IMG/VR virus record: IMGVR_UViG_3300006622_000154
Span: 1-26,391 of that record
DNA: 26,391 bases
Strand: one strand, 5' to 3'
Source of the DNA: a virus
Below the pieces are notes generated by a model. That model was given only the letters and a program-made list of their open reading frames with translations. It did no database searches and was not told the DNA's origin. Made by a program: the position numbers and the translations under genes. Below are positions 5,303-13,677 of this stretch, one piece after another (the first letter of the stretch is position 1; each line of letters opens with the position of its first letter).

Positions 5303-7375
5303 TTATATTTGCAATGCTGTTTCTGATATGTTTGGTAAACTTAAAGTTCCTACACCAGCAGTACCTTGTTTAATCATGTCAAACATTTTAGTTTTAGCAA
5401 GTTCTTGATCATATTGTTTTAAAACATTCTGGATTATTATTCTTTGTCTTTGAGGGTCAGCAAGTAACAAGTCTTTTTTTAATTCCTCTGCTACTTCTTT
5501 ACTCATACCAACACCTTCTTTAAGTTTCTTAATCACAGAAAAAATAATACCTCTCTTATCTGAACTATCACTAAATTCACTTAACGCATCTTCAACTTGC
5601 CTTCTGGCTGTTGGTGAACCACCTAAAATTTCACCTTGTGCTCTCTTTCTTTTTATTTGCATCTTTATCATTTTTTCAAAATCAGTAAATTCTTTTTCTG
5701 TCTTAAAAAACATTTTTAATGCAGCTCTAGTTCTTGGAGTGCCGAAGGTAACTCTTATTACATCCTGACCTTTGTTAATTTTATCGTACATTTCATTTAA
5801 CACACCAGACTTAAATGAAGATTTTTGAGATTCATTCATAGACTGAACTTTTCTTGCTAAATCTGCTGTATCGCTACGATAGAATTTTTTACCTTCATTA
5901 AAAGCAGTTTTTATATCCATAGCTTCGGAAAAGTTATCATTGGCTTGTTTATAAATTGGATTATTGTTTCTTGTAATGCCATCAAATAATTTTTTAGATT
6001 GAATTACTTCTCTACCTTGTGGATTTACTTTACCAGTTATATCTGTATTTTTTTCAATGATGTCATCTAAACCCATTTTAATTTTATGCAAATATTGTGT
6101 AGGTATTTTTTTCATTTTTCTTAACTGATCCCATGTAGGGTTTGTTTCGCCAGTTAAAGATAAATTTTTCATTTTATTAACATAGGATTCCCATGCTTCT
6201 TTTATTAAAGGTTGATCAAAAATATCTATATTATTTAATCTAAAACTACCTCTGTCTATGTTTACTTTATATGCTTCTGGATATAATTTTTTAGCTTCCT
6301 GATATTGTTTTTGATTTATTTTAAATATGTAATCAGAATCAACTTTATCTCCTTCAACACCCATAGCTTTGTTTAGTCTCTTTTGTGCATTTTCAGAAAA
6401 GACTTGCCTTGATTCGTCAATTGTTTCTTGTATTGCTTCAGATGATTCTGACTGTATAGTTGCTGCTTGTCTGCCTAACTTTGTTGTGCTCTTTTGCAAT
6501 TCAGCAATTTGTATATCATTTAATCCTAATCTTCTAGCTTCATCTAACTGTCTTTGCACTTCAATAGGGGTAATGTTTTGATCTGCTAAATTGTTAGCAA
6601 TTCTTTGTATTGCTTCTGTTTGTGCGTTTGGTTTTGTAAAACCAAGATTTTTCATTAAATTATTTATACCACTAAAACCTGCTTTAATACCTTGTCCACC
6701 ACCAATAAGTAAAGGCGGCACTATAGCACCCCCAAGTCCATACATAGCCATGCTACCACCTAGACTTGAGTCTCTGTTAGGGTCATATGCTCCTGCTCCT
6801 GCAAAAGCTCCGCCAGTGCCACCTATACCCATAAGTTTCATAACTCTTTTTGCAATGCTTGTGTCTTTGTTTGCTTGTAACCATTTACCAACTTTAGGAA
6901 ATTTTGTTATTGTAGCTCCAGTCAAAAATCCAGATGCTATGCCTGTTAAAATAGCTTCAACTGGTTTGTCTGCTCTATATGCTCCTTGCTGTTGCCTTAA
7001 CTCTTGAACATAAGTATCGTAATCTGCTTTACCAATTGCAGACATAACTTTAGCTTCAATTTCATCACCAAACTCAAAAGTTGCTGTAGACCCTACATTT
7101 CTAACAAGTTCTTTTACTGGATCATACCCAAGACCTACCTCTGGAGTATCACCTTGTTTTGTTCCACGAAATTGTTTTTTTAATAATCTGCCTTCATTTT
7201 CTTGTGAGTTGTATCCACCACTATTTAACAACTGCTCATTTTCTACAGTTGGCGATGTAAATAACTTTTGCCTTTCTTTAGCAACTCTTTGTTTTATTTC
7301 ATCACTATTTGGATCAACATTGTCAGGAACATTTCTTATTGTAATTCCATCTTTTGTTTGAATGTCATATGGCAT
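5303..7375 (-). CDS. Internal virion (DNA-ejection) protein, 690 residues
   Basis: The N-terminus (MPYDIQTKDGITIRNVPDNV) followed by a helix with DEIKQRVAKERQK is a start I associate with large internal proteins of podoviruses. Residues 95-150 contain TFEFGDEIEAK ... YVQELRQQQGAYR, and Gly/Ala-rich hydrophobic stretches follow at 141-156 and 181-240, which could insert into membranes. The rest is long, helical and Lys/Glu/Gln-rich. This matches ejection proteins that leave the capsid before DNA and help form a channel through the envelope. No lysozyme or transglycosylase catalytic motif is visible, unlike T7 gp16. AGGA stands ahead of the ATG. It is the last of four probable ejection genes. 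Confidence 0.65.
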   Translation of the reverse strand: MPYDIQTKDGITIRNVPDNVDPNSDEIKQRVAKERQKLFTSPTVENEQLLNSGGYNSQENEGRLLKKQFRGTKQGDTPEVGLGYDPVKELVRNVGSTATFEFGDEIEAKVMSAIGKADYDTYVQELRQQQGAYRADKPVEAILTGIASGFLTGATITKFPKVGKWLQANKDTSIAKRVMKLMGIGGTGGAFAGAGAYDPNRDSSLGGSMAMYGLGGAIVPPLLIGGGQGIKAGFSGINNLMKNLGFTKPNAQTEAIQRIANNLADQNITPIEVQRQLDEARRLGLNDIQIAELQKSTTKLGRQAATIQSESSEAIQETIDESRQVFSENAQKRLNKAMGVEGDKVDSDYIFKINQKQYQEAKKLYPEAYKVNIDRGSFRLNNIDIFDQPLIKEAWESYVNKMKNLSLTGETNPTWDQLRKMKKIPTQYLHKIKMGLDDIIEKNTDITGKVNPQGREVIQSKKLFDGITRNNNPIYKQANDNFSEAMDIKTAFNEGKKFYRSDTADLARKVQSMNESQKSSFKSGVLNEMYDKINKGQDVIRVTFGTPRTRAALKMFFKTEKEFTDFEKMIKMQIKRKRAQGEILGGSPTARRQVEDALSEFSDSSDKRGIIFSVIKKLKEGVGMSKEVAEELKKDLLLADPQRQRIIIQNVLKQYDQELAKTKMFDMIKQGTAGVGTLSLPNISETALQI

Positions 7376-7389
7376 ATTTATTTCCTATA

Positions 7390-8529
7390 TTAATAATCAA
7401 CAACAACAGTTTTATTAGGTGATCTAACTCTATACGAATCTAAAATAGATAAGTCTTGTGGTTTGTTTCTTTCATTTCTTGACTCTGCTGCATATACAGT
7501 GCTAATTTGATTATTGTAGTTTTCAATAATATATTCTTCATCAGCTATAGCCAATTCAATAACCCTGATTAATTCAGCAGGTGTCATATTATCGTAGTTA
7601 GCACCAGCCGCTTTTCTTAACAATTCTTGCTCTTTATCTGATGGCATACCTTTAAGTTTTGAACCTGCATCTAATTGCCTATTAGCCATTGCCTGTACAA
7701 TTTCTTTTGTGTTTGCTAATTTTTCATCTACAGTATCACCACCTACTCCAAAGAACGATGCTATTCTTCCAGCATTTGTTTTTAAGTCAGTTTGTAATCC
7801 CATAAATGTTTTATCATTTTCAATAGCTTGTTTGTATCTTTGATACTTTGTAATATTTCTAGGAGCATTATCTGCTATTGGTTTTAATTCAGAAATTCTT
7901 TTGTAACCTAATTTTATTAACTCTGAAGTAGTTGGAGCTATAGGGTTTGTAATTTGTAAAGCTTTTTGAACTGCTTTTAATTGTGCTTCGTCTGCGGCAG
8001 TAAATTGTACATTTGGATCAGTTTCAGACTGATTTTTCTTTGTAAGTAATTGAGAATAAAGTTGTGCATTATTTAATTGCGGTTTTGGTTTGTTTAAAAT
8101 TTCAAATACTTTTTCTGGTTTAGAGAAAACAGCAGCTCTTAATATAGGATTACTTTTAACTCTAGGGTCATTTAATAATTCTTGCTTTAAGGTTTCTGCT
8201 TGTTGTTGGTTTTCTAATTTTAATTTATCTTCAGCAATCTGTGTATTCATTGCATACCCTTGAGGTATATTTGTAAATGGTGTTTGTGCTGCTTTGTTTG
8301 CATTTAAAAATGCTCTAGCAATGTAAGGTGTAGCATCTCCTGCATCTAAATTTTTAGGTTGTGCAAGGTAACTTGCTAAACCAGTAACAAGACCTGTGCC
8401 AATAGATTGTTTATTAGCTCTATCAACATCTGCCTGTGAAATAAGTTTATTGTCTAACAAACTTTTTACTTGTGCATTAGGTGCAGCACCAAATATATTC
8501 ATGTTTCCAAAATAATCAAATAAATTCAT
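7390..8529 (-). CDS. Probable internal virion / ejection protein, 379 residues
   Basis: The protein starts MNLFDYFGNMNIFGAAPNAQ, has a mildly hydrophobic segment around residues 45-58 (GTGLVTGLASYLAQ), and is otherwise helical with many Gln, Asn and Lys. Near residues 285-310 it has RQLDAGSKLKGMPSDKEQELL, a motif type I recall from phage ejection proteins. AAGGA precedes the ATG at good spacing. It sits between two Gly-rich virion genes, in the usual place for proteins ejected with the genome. No enzymatic motif is seen. The function is inferred mainly from position and composition. Confidence 0.5.
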   Translation of the reverse strand: MNLFDYFGNMNIFGAAPNAQVKSLLDNKLISQADVDRANKQSIGTGLVTGLASYLAQPKNLDAGDATPYIARAFLNANKAAQTPFTNIPQGYAMNTQIAEDKLKLENQQQAETLKQELLNDPRVKSNPILRAAVFSKPEKVFEILNKPKPQLNNAQLYSQLLTKKNQSETDPNVQFTAADEAQLKAVQKALQITNPIAPTTSELIKLGYKRISELKPIADNAPRNITKYQRYKQAIENDKTFMGLQTDLKTNAGRIASFFGVGGDTVDEKLANTKEIVQAMANRQLDAGSKLKGMPSDKEQELLRKAAGANYDNMTPAELIRVIELAIADEEYIIENYNNQISTVYAAESRNERNKPQDLSILDSYRVRSPNKTVVVDY

Positions 8530-8538
8530 TTTTTTTCC

Positions 8539-9333
8539 TTATGCCCTTGATATATAATTTCCGCCTATGCCTTGATAACCTTGTGGCATATTTCCTCTAG
8601 CAATATTTGCTTGTTGTATTTCTAATCTTTTTCTTTGTTCTGGTGTTAATGCGTTTATTCCCATACCCATTGCCATTTCATTCATAACTGCGTTTGATGG
8701 TGCATAATCAGATACTTTAAAGTTATCTAGCAATCCGTATTCATATCCACCACCACCTTCGTTTGTTCCTGCTATTGGTGTAAAGTCAGGTCTGTAGTTT
8801 AATTGTTCTGGAGTTAAAGTAGGATCATATCCACCACCAGTTCTAGGTAAAGGATTTGCTGACTCTAGTCCAACAGGAGTGTTAGCACCTATTGAGTTCA
8901 TTCCGCTTACATCTAATCCTAAATCTGAATTTTCCATCATACTTAAATCACCTGTATAAACATCTGTTGGCGATATTTGATTATTGTAAGCAGAATCCAT
9001 AAGTAAGTTAGGTGTATTTTCTGGAGTTACAACGCTACCAATTTGTGGCACTCCGACTGATGCAAATGTAGGAGTTGCTCCTAATAAACCTTGTCCTGCT
9101 GCTGTATTCATTCCACCTTGACCTAACGATGTACCTGCACTTACACCTGTTGCTGCTGTATTAGCTGCAACATTACCACCTAAATCAAATCCAAATCCAG
9201 AGCCAAATCCTTCTGCACCACCAAACATACCACCACTTACACCACCAACTGCTGCACCTGTTAATGGGTCTTTACCTGTTGCTAAAGCAGTTAATGCACC
9301 TACTCCCATCCCTGCTAATACTGGAGCTCCCAT
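8539..9333 (-). CDS. Gly-rich probable internal virion protein, 264 residues
   Basis: Residues 1-60 are a Gly/Ala-rich, glycine-zipper-like hydrophobic region (MGAPVLAGMGVGALTALATG, then GGVSGGMFGGAEGFGSGFGF) that could enter a membrane. The remainder is low in charge and rich in Gly, Asn, Pro and Thr, ending in GGNYISRA. The ATG shares one base with the stop of the gene before it (TAATG), after a run of G that may serve as ribosome binding site. Composition and place among ejection proteins support a virion-internal role. No named family is recognised. Confidence 0.5.
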   Translation of the reverse strand: MGAPVLAGMGVGALTALATGKDPLTGAAVGGVSGGMFGGAEGFGSGFGFDLGGNVAANTAATGVSAGTSLGQGGMNTAAGQGLLGATPTFASVGVPQIGSVVTPENTPNLLMDSAYNNQISPTDVYTGDLSMMENSDLGLDVSGMNSIGANTPVGLESANPLPRTGGGYDPTLTPEQLNYRPDFTPIAGTNEGGGGYEYGLLDNFKVSDYAPSNAVMNEMAMGMGINALTPEQRKRLEIQQANIARGNMPQGYQGIGGNYISRA

Positions 9334-10238
9334 TATTTACCCCCACCTGATGAAGTTGTTGTTGTGTTTACAGGAGCTGGTGCACCATATGCGGCTGATA
9401 AGTAAGATTGTAATTTGTTATAAGGTTTATTTTCACCAAACTCAAATCTTGCAATATCTGCATTTAATTTATCTTTAGCGTACTGCTCTTGTGTCTGACC
9501 TACTCTAGCTAATTGATTAATGTCTTGATAGTCTGCTGCTGCCATTTGTGGTGCTTGTGCAATAGCTTGATCTTGTCTAGCTCTTTCTGCACCATAATTG
9601 CTGTATGCTAATTCTGATGCTCTATTAGTTAAAGCATTTGCTAGATTCTCTGATGCTTGTGATTCCATCTCACCCATAGCACCTGAACCATATCTACCAG
9701 AAGCTGCTGTTCTGCTACCAATATCTCTAATAGCTTTATTAAATTCATTTACAGCAGGTTGTGCGGCACTTGCCATCATTTGTGAGAAGTATGGATTAGT
9801 AGCTGCTAGTCTATCTCCTCTTATAGTGCTTAACTGCTGTTGTTGAGCTGCTGGTACTAGTGGACTGCCACCCAAAGCTCTATCACTAGCCATTCTTAAA
9901 GCATCTTCTGTTGTTTGTGATGCTGGAACATAAGTTGCATCAGGGTAATATTCTGGTGAATCAGCTTCGTATAAATTTTGAGCTTCATCTAAACCATATG
10001 TGATATAAGGTAAGATTGCAGGATCAATATTTTGTGTTGTAGTTTGAGAGCCACCACCACCACCTTTATATTGTATTAAACCTGTATTTGGATTGATACT
10101 ACCTTCACCACCACACGCTTTAAGTAGTTTATCTTCCCATTCATTAATGTGTGCTAAATGGATATCTCCATCAATACCTTTTTTAGCTACATCTTTTAAT
10201 AGCTTTTTAAGTAGCCACACTTTAAGTTTTAATATCAT
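9333..10238 (-). CDS. Probable internal virion protein, 301 residues
   Basis: After a basic helical start, a GGGGGSQTTTQNIDPAILPY segment (about residues 60-80) leads into a long Ala/Gln-rich helical region with NPYFSQMMASAAQPAVNEFN, RTAASGRYGSGAMGEM and QLARVGQTQEQ. It ends in a Thr/Ser/Gly tail. This pattern (QTTTQ-x-x-DP, NPY/NPYF, SGRYGSG) is shared by internal virion proteins of many marine and P22-like podoviruses, where it is encoded just before the ejection proteins. The start overlaps the previous stop (ATGA) and the stop overlaps the next start by one base. A structural or ejected role is likely. Confidence 0.6.
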   Translation of the reverse strand: MILKLKVWLLKKLLKDVAKKGIDGDIHLAHINEWEDKLLKACGGEGSINPNTGLIQYKGGGGGSQTTTQNIDPAILPYITYGLDEAQNLYEADSPEYYPDATYVPASQTTEDALRMASDRALGGSPLVPAAQQQQLSTIRGDRLAATNPYFSQMMASAAQPAVNEFNKAIRDIGSRTAASGRYGSGAMGEMESQASENLANALTNRASELAYSNYGAERARQDQAIAQAPQMAAADYQDINQLARVGQTQEQYAKDKLNADIARFEFGENKPYNKLQSYLSAAYGAPAPVNTTTTSSGGGK

Positions 10239-10642
10239 TCTAGTTTCAACTCCATCAATGTATATTTCTTTTCATAACCATATAGCTTGTTCCATAATCT
10301 AGCTATACTCTCAAATTTAGTAGAACCCTGTATTGCAGTTCCACCATTTTGTTTGACCCAAGTTTTAAATTGTTCAAACCCTGCTTTTGTATTTTTACCA
10401 CCTATATAAGTTATATAAGCAACTCTGTCATTAGGGTAATTTACCCACTGTACAGTGAGTGCTACATAACACTTATCTTCTTTCATTAGTAAAAGTAATT
10501 GTTGCTGACCTTGTGTTAGCAGTAATTTTAATTGACCACTAACAAACTCTCCGTTACCTTTGTCTAATGCTTTTTGTAATAAAGGTTCTGCAAGATACCA
10601 ATATCTTTGTACCTGATTCGTAGGCACTACATAGAGTTTCAT
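10235..10642 (-). CDS. Conserved small virion-region protein, possibly GNAT-fold
   Basis: The 135-residue product begins MKLYVVPTNQVQRYWYLAEP, then a helix with LLQKALDKGNGEFVSGQLKLLL. Strands follow (LLLLMKEDKCYVALTVQWV, RVAYITYIGG) and then a helix pair around KAGFEQFKTWVKQNGG and FESIARLWNKLYGYEKK. Alternation of strands and helices, and the ending with an aromatic strand, resemble a degenerate N-acetyltransferase (GNAT) fold. T7 gp13 and similar small phage proteins near ejection genes have this appearance. No clear acetyl-CoA loop (R/Q-x-x-G-x-G/A) is present, so catalytic activity is doubtful. It lies directly before the ejection-protein set. Confidence 0.4.
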   Translation of the reverse strand: MKLYVVPTNQVQRYWYLAEPLLQKALDKGNGEFVSGQLKLLLTQGQQQLLLLMKEDKCYVALTVQWVNYPNDRVAYITYIGGKNTKAGFEQFKTWVKQNGGTAIQGSTKFESIARLWNKLYGYEKKYTLMELKLE

Positions 10643-10647
10643 AGAAT

Positions 10648-10962
10648 TTATCCAACAATGATATAATCCAATTCTACATCACTATGACCATGATTTCTAT
10701 GACCTATTACAAAACTTCCTTTGGCTTTAGTTTTAATATAAATGTGGTCTGTTTCTTCTGCTGCATTTTCACTTCTAGGTGAGAATAAGATAACAGAATC
10801 AAAACCTGCTCTTTCGTTATTAACTGTAGTTTCTGTTCCAGATGTATTTAATACAATAGTGCCACTATTATTAGTTTTACCATTCATAGCATTGTTCACT
10901 ACTTCAGATACTAATCTAGCATCACCACCTTGATACGGAAGTGTACGATACATTCTAGGCAT
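10648..10962 (-). CDS. Conserved small tail/virion protein, 104 residues
   Basis: The protein starts MPRMYRTLPYQGGDARLVSE, with VVNNAMNGKTNNSGTIVLN next, then SVILFSPRSENAAEE and a final strand VELDYIIVG. I know this pattern from small proteins encoded next to tail genes in many marine phages; it looks all-beta after the N-terminal helix, and might be a fibre or tail-decorating trimer. Its ATG shares one base with the stop of the gp10-like gene, which ties it to tail assembly. No biochemical function is known to me. Confidence 0.55.
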   Translation of the reverse strand: MPRMYRTLPYQGGDARLVSEVVNNAMNGKTNNSGTIVLNTSGTETTVNNERAGFDSVILFSPRSENAAEETDHIYIKTKAKGSFVIGHRNHGHSDVELDYIIVG

Positions 10963-12398
10963 TATCTATTACCTTGTGGTTTTACATCTACATCTACTGC
11001 CATAGCTGTAGTCCAGTTGCCTGTAGGTTGCACATTAAATCTATGATACCTACCTGCACTTCTTAAACTACATCTACCTTCTGATGATGCAGGAACAAAT
11101 GCACTAAATCCAATAGTGTCATCTAATTCTCTGCGACTAGCTACTGCTACTTGTGCTGTGCCATTATCTATTTGTGGTCTTGCTAATGTTGCTACAGAGT
11201 TATAACCAACTTCTATGTCTGTAGTAATAAGTTGTGGTGTTAGTGAATCGCCTGTAAATATAACTACTTTATCTTCTCTAGTTCCAGCAAATAGAAACTT
11301 GCCACCAACCCATAGTCTTGAATCTAATGATGCAGGAATGGTATCTAGGTTTGTGTAACCTAGTGATGATTCTAAACTTTCTAATGTTTCACCTAGTGAA
11401 GCAATTGTTCCTACTACATCTGAAGTTGTAGTTGCTCTTGACCATTTTTGTAATTGCCAATTGTACATAATAATACTTCTACCACCATCTACATCTGCAT
11501 AGTTCCATACCACTAAATTTTTAACAGGATCTACAGCAGCACTAATAGTATTTATTTTTACTAGATCAGCGTGTTGAAAAAACCATCTATCTATTTTTTC
11601 TAATCCTATGTTTACAACACTTTGACCATTTGTAGAGTACCAACCATCATCAGATAAAAAGAAGCTAGTGTTACCATACCTAACAACAGAGTTGCCTTCT
11701 AAACATCCTAAACCATTTGATATTGTGTCAAATTGAAAGAATAAAGGTGAACCAACATAGGAAGCTCTGACCACAGCTTTTTCAAGGAACACCATACCAA
11801 ACTCACCGCCTGTAATGGCTTGAATATTTCCACCATCAGGAATTATTTGAAAGTCACTTTGGCTTGTAGATCCAGAAGTCCAATCTGTTTCATCATTAAT
11901 ATCTGACCATTGCACTTTGTCAGGTTCATCACCATTTAATAAATTACCTGCAAAAACAAAATCACGAACTACAGCAATGTCTTTGGCAATAGGTGCAGTT
12001 GCTGCTACATCATCAAAAGCTGTAGATACACCAACAGTCCAATACTGTATCTTTTGCGAACCATTACTTGCTAATACAGTTCTACCAAATTGCTCAAATC
12101 TCCATACACCATTACCGCCATACCCACCTGATTTTGATACATCATCTAAATCTAATGTGGTGTTATCTAGTTTAAAAAGTTTTGATGAGCTTCCTGCAAA
12201 TACTTCTACTTGATCATTCCACTTTGCTACAAAGATACTATTTAAATCTTCACTAGCAGAGTTAGAAAAATCTACGGCACTAGGAAATGGTGCATAACCT
12301 ACTGCAATAGGATATACATTTTTAGCATCATTTAAACTACCTGCATTTGCTGGTTGGTCTGGTAGCCAATCTGTAAATTGTAATCTTTTAGTTGCCAT
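10962..12398 (-). CDS. P22 gp10-like tail accessory (DNA stabilisation / nozzle) protein
   Basis: The 478-residue product starts MATKRLQFTDWLPDQPANAG, continues DAKNVYPIAVGYAPFPS and then shows repeated beta-blade units: GSSSKLFKLD, WRFEQFGRTVLASNGSQKIQYW, RDFVFAGNL ... KVQWSDINDETDW, MVFLEKAVVRASYVG, FFLSDDGWYSTNG, IIMYNWQLQKWSRA. This repeated W/Y and N/D pattern fits the propeller of tail accessory factors of the P22 gp10 type, which close the portal-adaptor channel and hold DNA in the head. I expect it to bind the adaptor encoded at 18001. Length is close to that family. Family assignment by pattern is fairly good. Confidence 0.6.
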   Translation of the reverse strand: MATKRLQFTDWLPDQPANAGSLNDAKNVYPIAVGYAPFPSAVDFSNSASEDLNSIFVAKWNDQVEVFAGSSSKLFKLDNTTLDLDDVSKSGGYGGNGVWRFEQFGRTVLASNGSQKIQYWTVGVSTAFDDVAATAPIAKDIAVVRDFVFAGNLLNGDEPDKVQWSDINDETDWTSGSTSQSDFQIIPDGGNIQAITGGEFGMVFLEKAVVRASYVGSPLFFQFDTISNGLGCLEGNSVVRYGNTSFFLSDDGWYSTNGQSVVNIGLEKIDRWFFQHADLVKINTISAAVDPVKNLVVWNYADVDGGRSIIMYNWQLQKWSRATTTSDVVGTIASLGETLESLESSLGYTNLDTIPASLDSRLWVGGKFLFAGTREDKVVIFTGDSLTPQLITTDIEVGYNSVATLARPQIDNGTAQVAVASRRELDDTIGFSAFVPASSEGRCSLRSAGRYHRFNVQPTGNWTTAMAVDVDVKPQGNR

Positions 12399-12399
12399 A

Positions 12400-13197
12400 T
12401 TATGATTTCATTATGTACGCTAATGCGTAGTATTCAGGATTATTTTTTCCTGTTACTGATTCACCTGCATTATTTATACTTACCGAACCTGTATGGTTAT
12501 GGTTTAGTGCAAAAGATGCCTTACTTGACCCAGAGCCACCCTCACCTTCCCATCCTTCTCCATATCCTACAGAATTACCTTGATTGACTGTTGTAACTGA
12601 CCCACTCCTAGCTCTCATGAGTGTGCTGTTATAACTAGAGCCACCTCTGTTAATTAAGGTCAGTGTGCCATCTAACCCTGTTTTAGTATTAATAGTTAAT
12701 GAACCTGTGTGTGTATGTTCAGGAATAACTGCATCAGCAGAACCACCTGTATCGTCAGGATTGTAAGTATCTCCTGCACCCATAACAAATTTATTTCTTA
12801 AATCAGGAGTTGAGTTATCTCCATCACACAATACCCAACCGCTAGGAATACTAGCAACACTTCCAGACCACATAATAATACCGCCTGTAGGAAAACCACT
12901 ACCCCAAGTTGGAGTCGCAGATGTACCGCTAGAAATTAAAACATCACCTGCTGAACCTGTAGACCCATCTAGCTCTAAAGAACCTGTAATGTTAAATGTT
13001 CCTGAAGATGTAACTGTGCCAGAGCTAGACCATCCATCACCACTAGAACCATCTTGCCAATCTTTAACTTGTGCCATTAGTTCACGAATAGCATTGTTAA
13101 TGGTACTAGGTGGGCAACCCTCATTTATGTTAATTGAGTTAATGTCGGTATTGTTAGCTGCAACACTATCCCATTGTGATACTTTAGTCTTTGCCAT
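12400..13197 (-). CDS. Tail fibre protein with C-terminal collar domain (paralogue A)
   Basis: Residues 1-50 form a conserved attachment-type head with NINEGCPPSTINNAIRELMA. A Ser/Thr/Gly beta-rich shaft lies at 51-100. Residues 102-265 form a phage tail-collar domain: GGIIMWSGS, IPSGWVLCDG (118-126), TPDLRNKFVMGAG, and paired His motifs HTHTGS and NHNHTGS, ending YYALAYIMKS. In T4 gp12-type fibres such paired His residues bind metal ions along the trimer axis. AAGGA precedes the ATG. It is a close paralogue of the collar domain in the fibre at 14838-16517, suggesting duplication. The likely role is receptor binding or fibre tip. Confidence 0.75.
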   Translation of the reverse strand: MAKTKVSQWDSVAANNTDINSININEGCPPSTINNAIRELMAQVKDWQDGSSGDGWSSSGTVTSSGTFNITGSLELDGSTGSAGDVLISSGTSATPTWGSGFPTGGIIMWSGSVASIPSGWVLCDGDNSTPDLRNKFVMGAGDTYNPDDTGGSADAVIPEHTHTGSLTINTKTGLDGTLTLINRGGSSYNSTLMRARSGSVTTVNQGNSVGYGEGWEGEGGSGSSKASFALNHNHTGSVSINNAGESVTGKNNPEYYALAYIMKS

Positions 13198-13200
13198 AAT

Positions 13201-13674
13201 TTATCCTTGTCGTTTCCATTTGTTAGTTCCTACTGTTGAGTCTGTCCATACATCACTACTTGCTGATACTTCATTCCATGTATTTTCTTCTACAGGTACA
13301 TCTGTCCATTCTTCACCAAGTATTGTGCCTTTTGATTTTAATATAGCTTTAGCATATATAGATCCATTAGCGTGTCTTATTACTGTGCTAATAGAGTTAA
13401 GTGTTGCTGTTCCTGTAATAGTGGCTTTTCCTGCATCAATAACACCACCAATAGCAGATAATGTAGCAACCCCATTAATAGATGCACTTGATAGTTTTAC
13501 TATTGCACCATTTGCTGTAACAAAAGCACTACCTACTATATCAGCAGATGATGATTTAACTCTTACTCCATTAGCTGTTAAGGTTGCTACGCCATTTATA
13601 GATGCAGCACCTGTCTTTGTAACAGAACCTAGAGATGAATAAGGACTCTGTGAAAAGGTAAGTATGCCATACAC
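13201..13674 (-). CDS. Fibre protein with five 20-residue beta repeats
   Basis: Residues 24-103 are four exact-length repeats of 20 residues, beginning ASINGVATL, ADIVGSAFV, ASINGVATL and ATITGTATL; a fifth, partly decayed unit begins GSIYAKAIL at 104. The unit (A-x-I-x-G-x-A-x-L-x-A-x-G-x-x-V) has alternating inward hydrophobics and suits a beta-helix or triple beta-spiral shaft. A Trp-containing tail follows (EEWTDVPVEENTWNEVS, then VWTD, NKWKRQG). It lies between two fibre genes. I infer a fibre shaft or adaptor; no catalytic feature is present. Confidence 0.55.
   Translation of the reverse strand: MYGILTFSQSPYSSLGSVTKTGAASINGVATLTANGVRVKSSSADIVGSAFVTANGAIVKLSSASINGVATLSAIGGVIDAGKATITGTATLNSISTVIRHANGSIYAKAILKSKGTILGEEWTDVPVEENTWNEVSASSDVWTDSTVGTNKWKRQG
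13321..13605 (-). repeat. Coding tandem repeat, 60-base unit
   Basis: Five in-frame units of 60 bases encode the 20-residue beta repeats of the protein at 13201-13674. Units one and three are the most alike at protein level (both begin ASINGVATL); unit five is the most diverged. The period is exact, so unit number could change by recombination without frameshift. Confidence 0.6.
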
Positions 13675-13677
13675 TAT

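Noticed and set aside
6591-7007. Plus-strand hydrophobic frame (138 residues) that looks membrane-like
   Set aside because: It is antisense to the Gly/Ala-rich part of the 690-residue ejection protein; Pro/Leu/Ala-rich shadows are expected there.
12989-13642. Long plus-strand open frame (217 residues) across the fibre region
   Set aside because: It lies antisense to two well-supported genes and spans their junction; its Thr/Ala/Pro/Val-rich product mirrors the repeats on the other strand and there is no ribosome binding site.
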